Assembly (NCBI RefSeq): GCF_022394535.1
Contig: NZ_CP089414.1
Location: 124,001-188,000 of the forward strand
Reading direction: 5' to 3'
From: Dyella terrae
GTDB taxonomy: Bacteria; Pseudomonadota; Gammaproteobacteria; Xanthomonadales; Rhodanobacteraceae
Length of the DNA: 64,000 nucleotides
A program made the position numbers and the translations under genes. Below are positions 19,400 to 26,625 of the stretch, one piece after another; position 1 is the stretch's first letter, and every line of letters begins with the position of its first letter. The notes beneath the pieces are model-generated. The model saw only the letters and a list, made by a program, of their open reading frames with translations, made no database searches and had not been told where the DNA came from.

Positions 19400-20020
19400 A
19401 TGTCGATCAAAGATTTCCCATTTGAGCCCGCCGAACCTGCTGCGGAAAGCAAACCCAAGGCCGCCGAGCGCATACGCCGCACGGCCCGTGAGTTGTTCTA
19501 CCGCGAGGGTATCCGCGCCATCGGCGTGGAGGAAATCGTTACAAAGGCCGGCGTCACCAAACCAAGCCTCTACCGCAGCTACGCCTCCAAGGACGATCTC
19601 GCCGCGGAGTACCTGCGTGACTACGAAGTGGCGTTCTGGAAGGTGTTCGAAGCGGGGGCCGAGACGCATCCGGATGACGCGCGCGGGCAACTCATGTCCT
19701 ACATCGAGGGACTAGCCCATCGCGCCACGCAATCGGGTTACCGCGGCTGCGGGCTTACCAACGCAGTGGTGGAATATCCCGGTGACGACCATCCGGCCCG
19801 CAAGGTCGCCGAAGAGCACAAACACAAGTTTCGCGAGCGCCTCATCGAGTTGTCGACGGCGATGGGGGCAAGGGAGCCGGAGGTCCTCGCGGACGGCCTG
19901 CTGCTGTTGCTCGAAGGTACCTACGCCTCGGGGCAGATGTTCGGGTCGCATGGACCCGCGGAGTCCCTTGTCAAAATTGCCAATCAGCTGATTGACGCGT
20001 CAGTGCGCTGGAGGCAGTGA
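19400..20020 (+). CDS. TetR/AcrR-family transcriptional regulator
   Basis: Repressor-type regulator of 206 residues. The N-terminal helix-turn-helix is clear (VEEIVTKAGVTKPSLYRSYA, about residues 45-65), and the C-terminal ligand/dimer domain is of the TetR_C type found in YxaF-like proteins. Two 12-bp palindromes lie between it and the divergent MFS gene, so it probably controls both that exporter and itself. Its stop is 2 bases from the convergent metallo-hydrolase stop. Confidence 0.92.
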   Translation: MSIKDFPFEPAEPAAESKPKAAERIRRTARELFYREGIRAIGVEEIVTKAGVTKPSLYRSYASKDDLAAEYLRDYEVAFWKVFEAGAETHPDDARGQLMSYIEGLAHRATQSGYRGCGLTNAVVEYPGDDHPARKVAEEHKHKFRERLIELSTAMGAREPEVLADGLLLLLEGTYASGQMFGSHGPAESLVKIANQLIDASVRWRQ

Positions 20021-20022
20021 CA

Positions 20023-20970
20023 TCAGTCGGTCGATTTCTTCTGACTGTCCAGCCACACGCCCAGGCCTTGCGCATTGAGCTCCACATCCATGCCCAGCAG
20101 AACGAGCAGGGACTCACGGTCGCCCGTCCAACCATGGGCCTGCGCGCGCGACAGATAGAGGTCGGTCAACGCGGCCTTCATCGCCTCGTGTCGTTGCGCT
20201 GTATCCAGTGCTTGCGCTTGCGCTGCGATGGCGATGGACACCATGGCATCGATCTGCGCGTGCAGATCGCCGGCCAGCTTCTCGACGTTTTCGATGCGGT
20301 CGAAATGGGTGATGTACATCGCCGAAGGGTTCAGGCCAACCAGGCGTCGGATCGACGCATGCAATGTATCCGGGTCGAACTGCACCGGTGTCGTCGTCGG
20401 CAGAATGAAGGGGCCGTTCGCCGTATCGAGCTCGCGATACGAGAGACCGAACGTATCGCCGGTAAAGCACACGTTCGCTCGCTGGTCGTACACGCTCAGG
20501 TGATGTCGCGCGTGTCCCGGTGTGTCGAGGCAGAGCAACGGCCGTCCGGCGAGCGAAACCACGTGGCCATCCGGTGCTTCGGCGACTCGTTCGGCGGGAA
20601 TGGGGCGCAGCCGTCCATACGTGGCTTCCATCACTTCCTCGCCGTAGACCGCCGAGGCCCCCGCCCATAGCTGGCTGGGATCGATCATGTGTCGTGCGCC
20701 GCGCGGGTGCACTACCAGGCGCGCGTTGGGCAGTTGTGCGATCAGTTGCCCCGCACCGCCAGCGTGATCGAGATGGACGTGCGTGAGAATCAGCCAATCG
20801 ACATCGGCGGGCACGAGCCCTGCATCGTCGAGCGCCTTGAGCATGCGAGGCACGCTATGGTTGGTGCCGCAATCGATAAAGGCGGCATGGCCGGCTTCGA
20901 CAAGCAAGTAAGCCGCATCGAATCGCGGACGAACGAAGCCGGTATCGATAGTGTGAATGCCGTGATTCAT
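20023..20970 (-). CDS. MBL-fold metallo-hydrolase
   Basis: Predicted zinc hydrolase of 315 residues in the metallo-beta-lactamase superfamily. The metal site HVHLDH spans H64, H66, D68 and H69, with later ligands in TPGHARHH and CFTGDTFG. ATG 20970 is preferred over a TTG two codons earlier because GAGG lies 6 bases upstream. Its sequence is broadly like glyoxalase-II-type and persulfide-type hydrolases but no substrate can be assigned. It stands alone between a TetR gene and pirin. Confidence 0.87.
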   Translation of the reverse strand: MNHGIHTIDTGFVRPRFDAAYLLVEAGHAAFIDCGTNHSVPRMLKALDDAGLVPADVDWLILTHVHLDHAGGAGQLIAQLPNARLVVHPRGARHMIDPSQLWAGASAVYGEEVMEATYGRLRPIPAERVAEAPDGHVVSLAGRPLLCLDTPGHARHHLSVYDQRANVCFTGDTFGLSYRELDTANGPFILPTTTPVQFDPDTLHASIRRLVGLNPSAMYITHFDRIENVEKLAGDLHAQIDAMVSIAIAAQAQALDTAQRHEAMKAALTDLYLSRAQAHGWTGDRESLLVLLGMDVELNAQGLGVWLDSQKKSTD

Positions 20971-21076
20971 CGCCAACCTCGCGCAGGAGTATCACGCGAG
21001 GTTAGCAAGGTCGCCCCGATGGTTCACTCCCACCTTGGTCGGAAGGGAGGCAGACGTTGTCGCCTGCCGCTCTATC

Positions 21077-21778
21077 TCACGGCGCGCTGTCGACCAGCAC
21101 CAGTTCCGAGTCTTCGAGTGCCGTCACGGTCAGCTTCGTTTCATGGCGAATCGCCGCGCCGTCACGTGTATCGAGCGTTACGCCATTCACGTCGAGCTTG
21201 CCCTTGGCAGGCACCAGGTACGCATAGCGACTGCCGTCTAGCTCATACACCGCCGTCTCACCAGCCTTCAGCGTCGCGCCGAGCACGCGGGCATCGGTGC
21301 GCAGGGGCAGGGCGTCGGTGTCTTCCTTGAAGCCACTGGCCAGCGTCACGAATCGCCCCGAGCGGTCGCCCATCGGAAACGGCTTGGTGCCCCACGACGG
21401 CGGCTTGCCGTGATCATCGGGCATGATCCAGATCTGGAAGATCTGCGTATTGCTGTTTTCGAGGTTGTACTCAGCATGCGTGATGCCCGTGCCAGCACTC
21501 ATCACCTGCACATCGCCCGCGACCGTACGGCCCTTGTTGCCAAGGCTGTCCTGGTGCGTGATCGCACCTTCGCGAACGTAGGTGATGATTTCCATGTCCG
21601 CATGGGGGTGAGGCGGGAAGCCCGTCTGCGGCGCGATGGTGTCGTCGTTCCACACGCGCAGTGCACCCCAGCCCATGCGGCCCTGGTCGTTATAGCTGGC
21701 AAACGAGAAGTGATGCTTGGCATTGAGCCAGCCGTGGTTGGCTCCACCCAGACTGTTGAAAGGTCGACGGTCGATCAT
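21077..21778 (-). CDS. Pirin family protein (YhhW-like quercetinase fold)
   Basis: Bicupin protein of 233 residues. The metal-binding cupin pattern is clear: PHPHADMEIITYVREG holds the two His, and THAEYNLE the later His/Glu ligands. Some pirins, such as E. coli YhhW, have quercetin 2,3-dioxygenase activity; the physiological role is generally unclear. ATG 21778 is supported by AAGGAG 7 bases upstream. The frame stays open further upstream, but those codons are not part of the family. Confidence 0.9.
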   Translation of the reverse strand: MIDRRPFNSLGGANHGWLNAKHHFSFASYNDQGRMGWGALRVWNDDTIAPQTGFPPHPHADMEIITYVREGAITHQDSLGNKGRTVAGDVQVMSAGTGITHAEYNLENSNTQIFQIWIMPDDHGKPPSWGTKPFPMGDRSGRFVTLASGFKEDTDALPLRTDARVLGATLKAGETAVYELDGSRYAYLVPAKGKLDVNGVTLDTRDGAAIRHETKLTVTALEDSELVLVDSAP

Positions 21779-21999
21779 GCGGCACTCCTTGATGATGGGA
21801 CGCGCTGGTAAAGCGCCTGACATTCAAGATAAGTCGGAAAGGCGCAGATACCAGACCGCACAAATCGGACGGACTGTTGCTCATGGGAGACGCCTGCGCG
21901 TGGTTGCAGATGAAGGCTGCCATTCCGAACGTCCTCGGAACGCGATGCCCCGACACCCGGCCGCATCTCGGGGAAGGTGAAAAAAGTCTTCCCAAGGTC

Positions 22000-22027
22000 T
22001 TCACAAATGCCATGGTTCTGCTATTAT
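22000..22027 (+). promoter_or_regulatory. Sigma-70 promoter for tRNA-Gly
   Basis: TTCACA (22000-22005) and TATTAT (22022-22027) are separated by 16 bp, each one base from consensus. The expected start of transcription is about 7 bases before the tRNA. Confidence 0.75.
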
Positions 22028-22040
22028 TTCTGACTCCGAT

Positions 22041-22116
<76 letters not shown>

Positions 22117-22124
22117 GTTTTCTG

Positions 22125-22156
22125 CAAAACCTCGGTATTCCGGGGTTTTGTGTTTT
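22125..22156 (+). terminator. Terminator between the tRNA genes
   Basis: 11-bp stem with one G-U pair (22125-22135 and 22140-22150), a 4-nt loop and TGTTTT downstream, 8 bases after tRNA-Gly. Confidence 0.7.
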
Positions 22157-22199
22157 CAACGGATAGTAATCGTGTTTCAGGTTACGATTCGGATGTAAT

Positions 22200-22273
22200 G
22201 GCCTGGTGGCAGAGTGGTCATGCAGCGGCCTGCAAAGCCGCGTACGCCGGTTCGATTCCGACCCAGGCCTCCA
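22200..22273 (+). tRNA. tRNA-Cys(GCA)
   Basis: Complete 74-nt cloverleaf: acceptor arms GGCCTGG and CCAGGCC, anticodon loop CTGCAAA with anticodon GCA, T-loop GTTCGATTC, discriminator T and an encoded CCA end. A strong terminator follows 15 bases later. No clear promoter of its own was seen. Confidence 0.97.
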
Positions 22274-22288
22274 TTACATCAACGACTT

Positions 22289-22311
22289 AGGCGCCCTTGG
22301 GCGCCTTTTTT
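22289..22311 (+). terminator. Rho-independent terminator after tRNA-Cys
   Basis: Perfect 7-bp stem (22289-22295 and 22300-22306), CTTG loop and a run of T residues (22306-22311). Confidence 0.9.
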
Positions 22312-22418
22312 GTGCGCGGAAATGCGGTGGAGCAGGTCCTTTATTAAGTCAGGGTCCCGGTTTTGTGTGCTCCAGCCCCGTGCAATAAGCTCTCGGTGTC
22401 TACCCACGCCGATTCGTG

Positions 22419-23150
22419 ATGATTCCGCCCTCTGTTTCCCGCTATACCGAGATGGCTACACCCATCGCTTTGCGTGAGCGTGTGCAATGCACGTGGCAGT
22501 TCCATCAGGGCAATCTCGATACCCATCCCACACAAGTACTACCGGATGGATGCGTCGATTTCATTTGGAATGGAAGTAGCCTTTTCGTGGCCGGACCAGA
22601 CAGCCGTGCGGCCATAGCGACGCTGGCGCCTGGCAGCACTCTTACGGGCGTGCGCCTGGCTCACGGCACGGCTGCGGGACTGTTGGGGCTGCCTCTTCAT
22701 CACATCGCTGATCAACGCGTGCTGCTATCGGACATCTGGGGAAGCCGCCATAGCGGGGACTGGGAACTTCAGCTCCATGAAGCGATGGACCCAGCGGAGG
22801 TATTGCATGCCTTGTGCCTCAGTCGTGAGCTGACTGCAGACCGTCAAATGCAGTGGATTTTTTCCATGCTGCAAAGCCCCTCGGCACCACGAGTTTCAGC
22901 GCTGGCCGCCGCTCTCAACATGACCGAGCGATCATTGCGGCGTCGGTGCCAGCAAGCTGTTGGTTATGGTCCGAAGACACTGGAGCGCATCTTGCGGCTC
23001 CAGCGATTTCTGAAGTTGGCCCCGCAACATGCCACGCTTACCTCCGCGGCATTGGAGGCCGGCTATGGCGATGCGCCTCATCTGGTTCGCGATAGCCAGC
23101 TGTTGACTGGCCTGACCCCACGCGAGCTTGTGGCGCGTCACGTTCGTTGA
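22419..23150 (+). CDS. AraC-family transcriptional regulator
   Basis: Regulator of 243 residues. The C-terminal part has the double helix-turn-helix of AraC proteins (VSALAAALNMTERSLRRRCQ at about 155-174, then SAALEAGYGDAPHLVRD and the closing GLTPRELV). The N-terminal part, with LPDGCVDFIW and a GVRLAHGTAAGLLG stretch, matches a regulator subgroup often found beside metabolic or VOC genes. Start is uncertain: GTG 22416, ATG 22419 and ATG 22452 are all in frame without a strong ribosome-binding site. The downstream VOC gene is a possible target. Confidence 0.85.
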   Translation: MIPPSVSRYTEMATPIALRERVQCTWQFHQGNLDTHPTQVLPDGCVDFIWNGSSLFVAGPDSRAAIATLAPGSTLTGVRLAHGTAAGLLGLPLHHIADQRVLLSDIWGSRHSGDWELQLHEAMDPAEVLHALCLSRELTADRQMQWIFSMLQSPSAPRVSALAAALNMTERSLRRRCQQAVGYGPKTLERILRLQRFLKLAPQHATLTSAALEAGYGDAPHLVRDSQLLTGLTPRELVARHVR

Positions 23151-23225
23151 TATGTCCGTTTTCGCCAAGCCAGCAGCCATAGCGCCACGCAACAATGACG
23201 CCTCCACTATTTTTGTGAGGGCGCC

Positions 23226-23576
23226 ATGTCTCGTACCGACCAGCATCACCGAATTGACTACATCGAATTTGCCGTAGCCTCGATCGAGGCGGCAAAGCGT
23301 TTTTATGGTCGTGCGTTCAATTGGACATTTCAGGACTACGGTCCTGATTACTGCGAGTTCCGCGATGGTCGACTCACGGGTGGTTTCTACCATGGGACTC
23401 CGCAACCGGGCGGAGCACTCGTCGTGCTGTACTCGAACGATCTCGATGTGACCAGGGCTGGTATTGAGGCCGCTGGCGGTCGCATCGTTCGTCCGATCTT
23501 CGATTTTCCCGGCGGCCGACGCTTTCACTTTGTTGATAACGATGGCTATGAGTTGGCCGTCTGGTCTGAGGTTTGA
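23226..23576 (+). CDS. VOC-family (glyoxalase/bleomycin-resistance fold) protein
   Basis: Small vicinal-oxygen-chelate protein of 116 residues with one paired beta-alpha-beta-beta-beta module (HHRIDYIEFAVASIEAAKRFY at the start, GGRRFHFVDNDGYELAVW at the end). No specific reaction can be assigned from sequence. GAGGG lies 5 bases before the ATG. It follows the AraC-family gene by 75 bases on the same strand. Confidence 0.85.
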   Translation: MSRTDQHHRIDYIEFAVASIEAAKRFYGRAFNWTFQDYGPDYCEFRDGRLTGGFYHGTPQPGGALVVLYSNDLDVTRAGIEAAGGRIVRPIFDFPGGRRFHFVDNDGYELAVWSEV

Positions 23577-23787
23577 GCAGAATAGATCGTGCGTTGGGCT
23601 TGGTAATCGTGGCCAGGTGATGTTCGGGCGTCTCTTTCAGGCGGCAGCGAGAGTCGGCTGATCCGGCTTCTTGACGCGTCTGTAACATCAAGCACGAATC
23701 TCGCGCAAAGAATGACGCCGGCTTTGCGCATGCGAGCCGGAATGACTTTGCTATGAGCAACGCTCAGTTAGTTTTAAAGCGGAACCG

Positions 23788-24012
23788 TCACGGGAAGCTG
23801 GGTCTCGGGAGAGACGAGTACTCCGTGTTGAGCCTGGCCTCGATGTTGACGATCCATGTGTAGTATTCGACATTGAGGCCATAGCGTTCTTCGGCGATGA
23901 CATCGCAGCAGAGTCGCCATCCTGGCCCAATATCTGCTGCCAGAGCATCGAGCTCGGATCGGATTCGATTTTGAGCGTCGATGACTCGCGCTCTTACCTG
24001 TTTGGTGTCCAC
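23788..24012 (-). CDS. Short hypothetical protein
   Basis: Possible gene of 74 residues starting at a GTG preceded by a GGGGGA ribosome-binding site. The product is polar (DTKQVRARVIDAQNRIRSEL, then CCDVIAEERYGLNVEYYTW) with one amphipathic helix and no signal or membrane segment. It is not a recognised family. Support is only the ribosome-binding site and an ordinary amino-acid composition, and it stands alone, so it may not be expressed. Confidence 0.35.
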   Translation of the reverse strand: MDTKQVRARVIDAQNRIRSELDALAADIGPGWRLCCDVIAEERYGLNVEYYTWIVNIEARLNTEYSSLPRPSFP

Positions 24013-24216
24013 GCTTCCCCCTTGGTTCACGGCAGCCATTGACTGCCGTACAAGCCCGCGACATGCCCCTCGCATGCTGCTGGCATTGCCTGAGACGTTT
24101 TCACGGGGCAAAACGGAAATGGCTCGCAAAGTCTTCGCATCTGCTGACCGCCGAGGCGGATGGCTTTTTTCGCTGTGATGCCGTGAGTGCGCGTTGCCAC
24201 TGAAACATGGAATGTA

Positions 24217-24246
24217 GAAGAAAAGGGCTCGCGTCGCCGCAAGCCC
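24217..24246 (-). terminator. Minus-strand terminator for the Old Yellow Enzyme gene
   Basis: Reading the minus strand, a 9-bp stem with one mismatch (24246-24238 and 24233-24225) and a 4-nt loop is followed by TTTTCTTCT. It lies about 70 bases past the stop codon at 24318. Confidence 0.75.
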
Positions 24247-24317
24247 CCTATCACTGGTAAAGATGGCGGGGTTCGAATCAACGGTTCCGCGAGTGTCCGA
24301 TGGCTAGTCGGCAGCAC

Positions 24318-25565
24318 TCATTTCTTGGCCGTCGAATACGCCCGACGCCAGGTCACATAGCGTTTCGTCAGTGCGCGCGTTTTGATCCGGTCGAGCAACA
24401 GACTCGTGCTGGGCCACAGGCCCGCCGAGGGTGCTCGCCCCGCGCCCATGCGATGAAGCTGGCGGCGAACCGTGGCCATCGTGGCGACGCTGGCGAACGC
24501 TTTGTTCTTCCAACCGACAACGACCGGCGCTACGGCGGTTTCGGCAGTTTGCCAGCGCTTGGGCAGATCGGGTTGGTAGGCGAGGGCGGTGCCTATGCCG
24601 ACCAGGCTCATGCCGCCGGCCAGTACGTTCTCCGCGATCTCGCGTCGACGAATGCCGCCTGTTGTCATGAGCGGCATGCGCGCGACCTTCGCGAGCTCGG
24701 ATGCGAACTCCAGAAAATAAGCTTCGCGAGCCAGCGTGCGTCCGTCGGCAGTTCGACCCTGCATGGCGGGGCTTTCATAGCTGCCGCCCGAGAGTTCGAG
24801 CAGATCCATACCTTCATGGTTGAGCAGTTCGACCACCGCGACGGCGTCCGCCTCGCTGAAGCCGCCGCGCTGGAAGTCGGCGCTGTTGAGTTTGACCGAG
24901 ACAGCAAACGACGGCGCTGCCGCCTTGACCGCGCGAACTACCTCGATGAGCAATCGAGCGCGCTGTTCCAGCGACCCGCCAAAATCGTCCGTGCGTTGAT
25001 TGGTCAGCGGCGACAGGAACTGAGAGAGCAGATAGCCGTGGGCCGCATGGATCTGCACGCCATCAAATCCCGCCTGTTGTGCAGCACGTGCCGTGGCGGC
25101 GAACCGACGAATGATTTCTTTGATCTCTTCGCTCGTCAGCGCTTTGACCGGCGCAAACAAGGCGCCAAGCTTGCCCATCTGCAAAGGCACTTCTGAGGGT
25201 GCATACCCTGGGTTTCCCAAGTTCGCATAGGTCTGGCGACCGGGATGGTTGATCTGCATCCAGATCCTTGCGCCGCCAGCGTGGGCCGCATCCGCCCACG
25301 CCTTGTAAGGCGCCAGCGGGGTGGTGTCATCAAGCACGAGCCCGCCCGCTCCCGTCAGCGCATCGGGTGCAACCATCACATTGCCCGTGATGAGAAGCGC
25401 TGCGCCACCTTGGGCCCATCGGCGGTACAGCGTATGTGTTGGCTTGCCGGGAAGCTGTCCGGGTTCGGCCAGGCCTTCCTCCATCGCGGCCTTAGCGATT
25501 CGGTTCTTTAGCGTCTGGCCGCCAGGGAGGGTCAATGACTCGAAGAGGGGGTGTTGACGTGACAT
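24318..25565 (-). CDS. NADH:flavin oxidoreductase (Old Yellow Enzyme family)
   Basis: FMN-dependent ene-reductase type TIM-barrel of 415 residues. Conserved parts are KNRIAKAAMEEGLAEP near the start, WMQINHPGRQ, DGVQIHAAHGYLLSQFLSPLTN with the substrate-binding His pair, and a C-terminal phosphate-binding stretch (TTGGIRRREIAENVLAGG). ATG 25565 begins the conserved N-terminus; the frame is open further upstream. It is divergent from a MerR-type regulator, and its promoter has a 19-bp spacer carrying a perfect dyad, the hallmark of MerR control. This suggests induction by an electrophile or oxidant, which is an inference. Confidence 0.92.
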   Translation of the reverse strand: MSRQHPLFESLTLPGGQTLKNRIAKAAMEEGLAEPGQLPGKPTHTLYRRWAQGGAALLITGNVMVAPDALTGAGGLVLDDTTPLAPYKAWADAAHAGGARIWMQINHPGRQTYANLGNPGYAPSEVPLQMGKLGALFAPVKALTSEEIKEIIRRFAATARAAQQAGFDGVQIHAAHGYLLSQFLSPLTNQRTDDFGGSLEQRARLLIEVVRAVKAAAPSFAVSVKLNSADFQRGGFSEADAVAVVELLNHEGMDLLELSGGSYESPAMQGRTADGRTLAREAYFLEFASELAKVARMPLMTTGGIRRREIAENVLAGGMSLVGIGTALAYQPDLPKRWQTAETAVAPVVVGWKNKAFASVATMATVRRQLHRMGAGRAPSAGLWPSTSLLLDRIKTRALTKRYVTWRRAYSTAKK

Positions 25566-25596
25566 GGGCGAGGGAGCTGGAAGTGGCGATGCCGGC

Positions 25597-25627
25597 AGTC
25601 TAAGATTCAAGTTGACTTGAAGGTCAA
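25597..25627 (-). promoter_or_regulatory. MerR-type promoter/operator for the Old Yellow Enzyme gene
   Basis: On the minus strand, TTGACC (25627-25622) and TAGACT (25602-25597) are separated by 19 bp, longer than the optimal 17. The spacer holds the perfect dyad TTCAAGT-N2-ACTTGAA (25606-25621). A long spacer with a central dyad is the arrangement that MerR proteins activate by twisting DNA. Confidence 0.78.
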
Positions 25628-25636
25628 GGGTTATGT

Positions 25637-26080
25637 ATGCGCATCGGTGAACTGGCAAAACAGACGGGCATGAGTACCTCTGCCATCCGCTACTACGAAG
25701 ACAGTGGCCTGCTGCCAGCCGGCAAGCGAGGTCTCAACCAGTACCGCGACTACGACCAGCAAGCGGTCGAACGACTTCAATTCATCCAGCTTGCTCAGCG
25801 CCTGGGGTTCTCGCTAGACGCGTTGCGCAGCCTCTTTGATAGATCTGAGGATGAGTTGCCGCACGAGCAAATCCTGGCGGGGTTGGAGAGACGCTTGACC
25901 GAGATCACCCAGCTTCGCGCCGAACTGGCGGAGCAGGAGCGCGAACTGCGCCGGTTGGCGCAAGCGTGCAGGGAAAGCTGGGCACGCGGGGAGTGTGTTG
26001 AAACGTCAAGCCTTGGCGCCGGCCAGGGAAGCAAGCGCGCGCCGCTCAAGCGCAAACCTTCGGCCTCGCTCGCTCGTTGA
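25637..26080 (+). CDS. MerR-family transcriptional regulator
   Basis: Regulator of 147 residues: N-terminal winged helix (MRIGELAKQTGMSTSAIRYY, then EDSGLLPAGKRG) followed by a long dimerisation coiled coil (about 80-125). Only two Cys lie in the C-terminal part (CRESWARGEC), spaced CX7C, which could bind metal or sense thiol stress but is not a full CueR site. It is divergent from the Old Yellow Enzyme gene, whose spacer carries a MerR-type operator. It also lies directly upstream of the copper-efflux promoter, so a role there cannot be excluded. Confidence 0.9.
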   Translation: MRIGELAKQTGMSTSAIRYYEDSGLLPAGKRGLNQYRDYDQQAVERLQFIQLAQRLGFSLDALRSLFDRSEDELPHEQILAGLERRLTEITQLRAELAEQERELRRLAQACRESWARGECVETSSLGAGQGSKRAPLKRKPSASLAR

Positions 26081-26102
26081 TGCCCGTCGAAACGGGCAGC
26101 GC

Positions 26103-26134
26103 TTGACTGGACCTAAGTCCAGATGCGCTACCAT
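26103..26134 (+). promoter_or_regulatory. MerR/CueR-type promoter of the copper-efflux operon
   Basis: TTGACT (26103-26108) and TACCAT (26129-26134) are separated by 20 bp, and the spacer region holds the dyad TGGAC-CTAA-GTCCA (26108-26121). The predicted transcript start falls within a few bases of the ATG at 26143, implying a leaderless first gene. Confidence 0.65.
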
Positions 26135-26142
26135 GCGCCGCC

Positions 26143-26556
26143 ATGCGCTTCCGCTATCGCCTCAGCCGTCGTCGTCGCCTCCTTTGGGTGGGGATGGTGG
26201 TGTTCTGCCTGCTGTTCCAGCAGTTGGCGATGGCTGCTTACGTGTGCACCTTGCCCTCGGCTCCCGCCACGCATGAGCTCGCGATGAGTGATTGTGAGGC
26301 CATGGGGATGGGCGCATCCCATCACGCGTCAGCACAGCATTCCGTGGATCCACGTTGCACTGAGCACTGTGCCAGTCACGTACCTGCCACGCCGGATGCC
26401 AAGGTTCCCGCGGTGCCGCCGCTGCTGTTGCCGCCTGATTTCGCCGCCATGGCGAAGGCGGTCGTTCGTGCGCCAGTCTGGACGCACTTGCCGGATACCC
26501 GTCTCTTTCCCCCGGAATCGCCGCCCTCGCTGCGGTTCTGCACGCTGTTGATTTAA
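26143..26556 (+). CDS. Small exported Met/His/Cys-rich protein at the head of the Cus operon
   Basis: Hypothetical protein of 137 residues. A basic N-terminus and hydrophobic stretch (LLWVGMVVFCLLFQQLAMAA) form a signal sequence or anchor. The middle is rich in potential copper ligands (SDCEAMGMGASHH, then HSVDPRCTEHCASH). The C-terminus is proline-rich. It resembles short uncharacterised proteins that precede copper-efflux genes in related genomes; a periplasmic copper-binding role is inferred from composition and position. There is no ribosome-binding site, consistent with leaderless translation. Confidence 0.75.
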   Translation: MRFRYRLSRRRRLLWVGMVVFCLLFQQLAMAAYVCTLPSAPATHELAMSDCEAMGMGASHHASAQHSVDPRCTEHCASHVPATPDAKVPAVPPLLLPPDFAAMAKAVVRAPVWTHLPDTRLFPPESPPSLRFCTLLI

Positions 26557-26625
26557 GCCCCGATCGCGCTTTGAACGGTGGCCGTGCGCATGCGCGGCCG
26601 TGGTTGTGTGCGATCGGAGTTCATC

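Larger units (their letters stand above)
23577..24317. other. Gene-poor interval
   Basis: About 740 bases between the VOC gene and the end of the Old Yellow Enzyme gene. It holds one possible short minus-strand gene and a minus-strand terminator, described separately. No RNA gene, insertion sequence or repeat was recognised in the rest. Confidence 0.6.

Noticed and set aside
18064..19425. A 453-codon plus-strand frame opposite the MFS gene
   Set aside because: The minus-strand product is a clear 12-helix transporter; the plus-strand frame has antisense composition (Gln/Arg/His/Ala-rich).
24262..24290. GGTTCGAATC resembling a tRNA T-loop
   Set aside because: The flanking bases do not pair into a T-stem and no acceptor or anticodon arm is present; not a tRNA or a clear attachment site.
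23577..24317. Search for CRISPR array, IS element or phage remnant in gene-poor stretches of the window
   Set aside because: No spaced direct repeats, transposase or integrase sequence was found in this or the other intergenic regions.
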